Shown here: in pieces, positions 25,840 through 26,888 of the stretch | How positions within the stretch are numbered: position 1 is the stretch's first letter | How the letters are laid out: each line of letters starts with the position of its first letter | Source: Acidobacteriota bacterium | GTDB taxonomy: Bacteria; Acidobacteriota; Terriglobia; UBA7540 | Assembly: GCA_021827245.1 (NCBI GenBank) | Contig: JAKAWN010000037.1 | Coordinates: forward strand, 1-26,888 | Reading direction: 5' to 3' | Length of the DNA: 26,888 bases | Translations under genes and position numbers: made by a program | The notes under the pieces: model-generated | Told to the model about the DNA's origin: nothing | The model's input: the letters and a program-made list of their open reading frames with translations, nothing else | The model's database searches: none

Positions 25840-25870
25840 CGCATACATCGCGGTTCTTGCGATGTGTGCG
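25840..25870. repeat. hairpin downstream of the large GH31 gene
   Basis: CGCATACATCGC (25840-25851) and GCGATGTGTGCG (25859-25870) pair in eleven of twelve positions around a 7-base loop, followed by ATTTTTG. On the plus strand this could terminate transcription of the GH31 gene about 100 bases after its stop, although it may instead belong to the repeat cluster that starts here. Confidence 0.5.
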
Positions 25871-25876
25871 ATTTTT

Positions 25877-26001
25877 GAGCGGGTAGCGAGGACCGCCGGT
25901 CGTGAGGTCCGCGTCTTTTATCTGGAATATACCGCGGACGGTCTTTTGTATCGAATGCAGAACGAGTGGGTAGCGCGGTCCGCCGGTTTTGCGGTCCGCG
26001 G
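25877..26001. repeat. two direct copies of a GTAGCG-type REP-like repeat
   Basis: Copy 1 (25877-25914) and copy 2 (25964-26001) share the layout GAG-GGGTAGCG-GG-CCGCCGGT-GGTCCGCG. Copy 1 can pair GGACC with GGTCC as a stem. They share the GTAGCG head with the inverted REP pair at 26358-26432. These are noncoding; short open frames crossing them are artefacts. Confidence 0.7.
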
Positions 26002-26010
26002 ATTTTCTCT

Positions 26011-26373
26011 TCAAATTCGCGTCCGTTCATCCAATGGTAACAACGCGCGGTTGATGACCAATCCGCGGTGCTGTTTTTGTCCTTCGGGAGTCACGCCGGC
26101 GTAATCGTCGAAGCTCGACCAGCGCCAGTCCTGCGGGCAGCACGCCAGGCCGCTGCGGGTCGGATTCAAGTGAAGGTACTCAACGGTCTTGTTGTACTCC
26201 TTCACCGTGCGCAGGGCGCGGTCGAAGAAGCGCGGCTGCCAGAGCTCCCCCGATGCAGCGCAACGATGGTTGATAGCCATCGTGGAGCTCTGCTTGACGG
26301 ATTTCACAACCAGGGAAATCGTTACCGGGTGTCGCGGCGCGCAGATGGCGTGCCGGTTTGTAGCGCGGGCCAT
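26011..26373 (-). pseudogene. truncated REP-associated tyrosine transposase (RAYT)
   Basis: The frame holds the C-terminal half of a RAYT: HAICAPRHPVTIS, VVKSVKQSS, GELWQPRFFDRAL, EYLHLNPTRSGL (with the likely catalytic tyrosine) and DWRWSSFDDYAGV. The N-terminal ~100 residues, including the first histidine of the HUH motif, are missing; homology begins at HAIC, where the sequence runs into the REP pair. The apparent ATG at 26373 lies inside the REP palindrome and is not a natural start. RAYTs are single-copy domesticated transposases that mobilise REP sequences, so its place among REP repeats is expected. Confidence 0.8.
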
Positions 26374-26432
26374 TATGGCCCGCGGCCTTTCCAGAAAGCC
26401 AAAACCGCAGGCCGCGAGGGCCTGCGCTACAA
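26358..26432. repeat. inverted pair of REP elements (BIME-like) beside the RAYT remnant
   Basis: Left unit 26358-26390 starts TTGTAGCGCGGGCC, and the right unit, 26399-26432 read on the minus strand, starts TTGTAGCGCAGGCC. Each unit has its own perfect internal palindrome: GCGGGCC-ATTAT-GGCCCGC in the left and GCAGGCC-CTCGC-GGCCTGC in the right. The one stem difference (G-C versus A-T) is matched on both arms, so pairing is conserved. This is the classic layout of a bacterial REP doublet. Confidence 0.85.
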
Positions 26433-26504
26433 GCGCACGGTGATGAAGAAATTGCGGTCAGAAAGAAATGGACGACGCAACCTGAACACAGCGATACAAT
26501 ACGA

Positions 26505-26640
26505 CACCGGGGCTGGCGCAGATCCTGATTTTTGGGGTCTGTGTTTCCCGAAGGGAATTTCTAACTGCTCACGGTAAGTCCTCTGCAGATCCTCTCGCTT
26601 CCCGAGATCGCAGAGAACAGCGATCTGCGCCAGCCCCGTG
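26505..26640. repeat. inverted-repeat element of about 136 bases (MITE-like)
   Basis: A perfect 17-base inverted repeat, CGGGGCTGGCGCAGATC at 26508-26524 and its complement at 26622-26638, bounds 97 bases without a gene. The interior holds two smaller hairpins: TTTCCC-GAA-GGGAA at 26544-26557 and CTCTGC...GCAGAG at 26581-26615. No target-site duplication is evident. It may be a small nonautonomous mobile element or a structured intergenic repeat. Confidence 0.65.
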
Positions 26641-26653
26641 CACCGTAAATTTC

Positions 26654-26705
26654 GTAGGGGTGGGCCTTGTGCCCGCCCTCGGGCACCCACAAGGGGTGCC
26701 CCTAC
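26654..26705. repeat. GTAGGGG-type palindromic repeat
   Basis: A 52-base imperfect palindrome runs from GTAGGGGTGGGCCTTGTG to CACAAGGGGTGCCCCTAC, with GCCCG/CGGGC near the centre. It is a different sequence family from the GTAGCG repeats but of the same general kind: a short, GC-rich, intergenic palindrome. Confidence 0.75.
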
Positions 26706-26769
26706 CACCCATTGCCGGCCGCACATGAATATTCTGCATGAATTTGCTCGCGCGAATTTGCTGTTGTAC

Positions 26770-26818
26770 CTCGATGATAATGTCCCCTTTTGTGCTCGAT
26801 AGAAATGTCCCCTAATGT
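26770..26818 (+). repeat. direct repeats at the left end of an insertion sequence
   Basis: Two 24-base direct repeats, 26770-26793 and 26795-26818, share CTCGAT, AATGTCCCCT and a final TGT, with five mismatches, and are separated by one base. Repeated TGTCCCC motifs at the end of an element are typical transposase-binding sites in IS21-like and related insertion sequences. The transposase frame begins just downstream, so these mark the left end. Confidence 0.6.
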
Positions 26819-26839
26819 GACCTCCGGAAGGAGGTCAGA

Positions 26840-26888
26840 TTGGGGCGAACGGAGATGAGCAAGAGGGAGTTGAACCGGGTAGAGGTGC
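26840..26888 (+). CDS. insertion-sequence transposase, N-terminus only (runs off window)
   Basis: A ribosome site AAGGAGG at 26828-26834 is followed by an open frame to the window end. The start may be TTG at 26840 (best spacing) or ATG at 26855, from which the peptide reads MSKRELNRVEV. This resembles the opening of ISNCY-type transposases that continue with a helix-turn-helix, but only about 11-16 residues are visible, so the family is a guess. The direct repeats just upstream support an IS. Confidence 0.5.
   Translation, partial: MGRTEMSKRELNRVEV

Noticed and set aside
25794..26104. Short frames crossing the REP-like repeats
   Set aside because: They translate repeats, giving repeated peptides such as RRTALPTR, and are not genes.
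25877..26705. CRISPR array
   Set aside because: The repeats differ in sequence and orientation, spacing is irregular and there are no cas genes.
1..26888. tRNA or rRNA genes
   Set aside because: No cloverleaf or conserved rRNA segment could be recognised by eye on either strand; a tRNA scan would be needed to be certain.

Overview
The window looks like a chromosomal segment of a free-living bacterium with moderately high GC. Gene content (a flavin-based HdrABC-MvhADG hydrogenase module, a kdp potassium-uptake operon, secreted family-31 glycosidases with a Tat-exported sulfatase, and REP/RAYT-type repeats) suggests an Acidobacteriota-like soil or sediment organism. That assignment is an impression from gene content and is not proven; a methanogen is unlikely given the kdp layout, signal peptides and IS types.

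Layout: (1) 1-534, the 3' end of an alpha/beta hydrolase on the + strand. (2) 598-8910, one long minus-strand operon in the order hdrC-hdrB-hdrA-mvhD-mvhG-mvhA-maturation protease-hypA-hypB: a complete heterodisulfide-reductase/group 3c [NiFe]-hydrogenase complex with its large-subunit endopeptidase and two nickel-insertion factors. hypC, hypD, hypE and hypF are not in the window. (3) 8911-9201, an intergenic region with a CRP/FNR-like palindrome ahead of hdrC and a weak possible terminator after kdpC. (4) 9202-16652, a second minus-strand operon in the order sensor kinase-kdpE-Usp-like protein-small membrane ORF-kdpF-kdpA-kdpB-kdpC. The kinase is a short KdpD that lacks the N-terminal KdpD and Usp modules, and a separate Usp-like protein is encoded two genes downstream. 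(5) 16653-17190, a gene-free stretch with the candidate kdp promoter and a strong hairpin.

(6) 17191-25737, a carbohydrate locus: a secreted GH31 glycosidase and a sulfatase on the minus strand, and a very large GH31 protein (1168 residues) on the plus strand, transcribed divergently. A decayed IS200-type transposase lies in the divergent intergenic region. (7) 25738-26888, a repeat-rich graveyard: GTAGCG-type REP repeats, a truncated RAYT transposase touching an inverted REP pair, two other inverted-repeat elements, and the left end of another insertion sequence whose transposase runs off the window.

How it works together: the Hdr-Mvh complex would oxidise H2 and bifurcate electrons to ferredoxin and to a disulfide or another acceptor through HdrB. 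The maturation genes beside it process its NiFe subunit. The Kdp operon gives high-affinity K+ uptake under its own two-component control. The glycosidase/sulfatase locus points to use of complex, possibly sulfated, polysaccharides.
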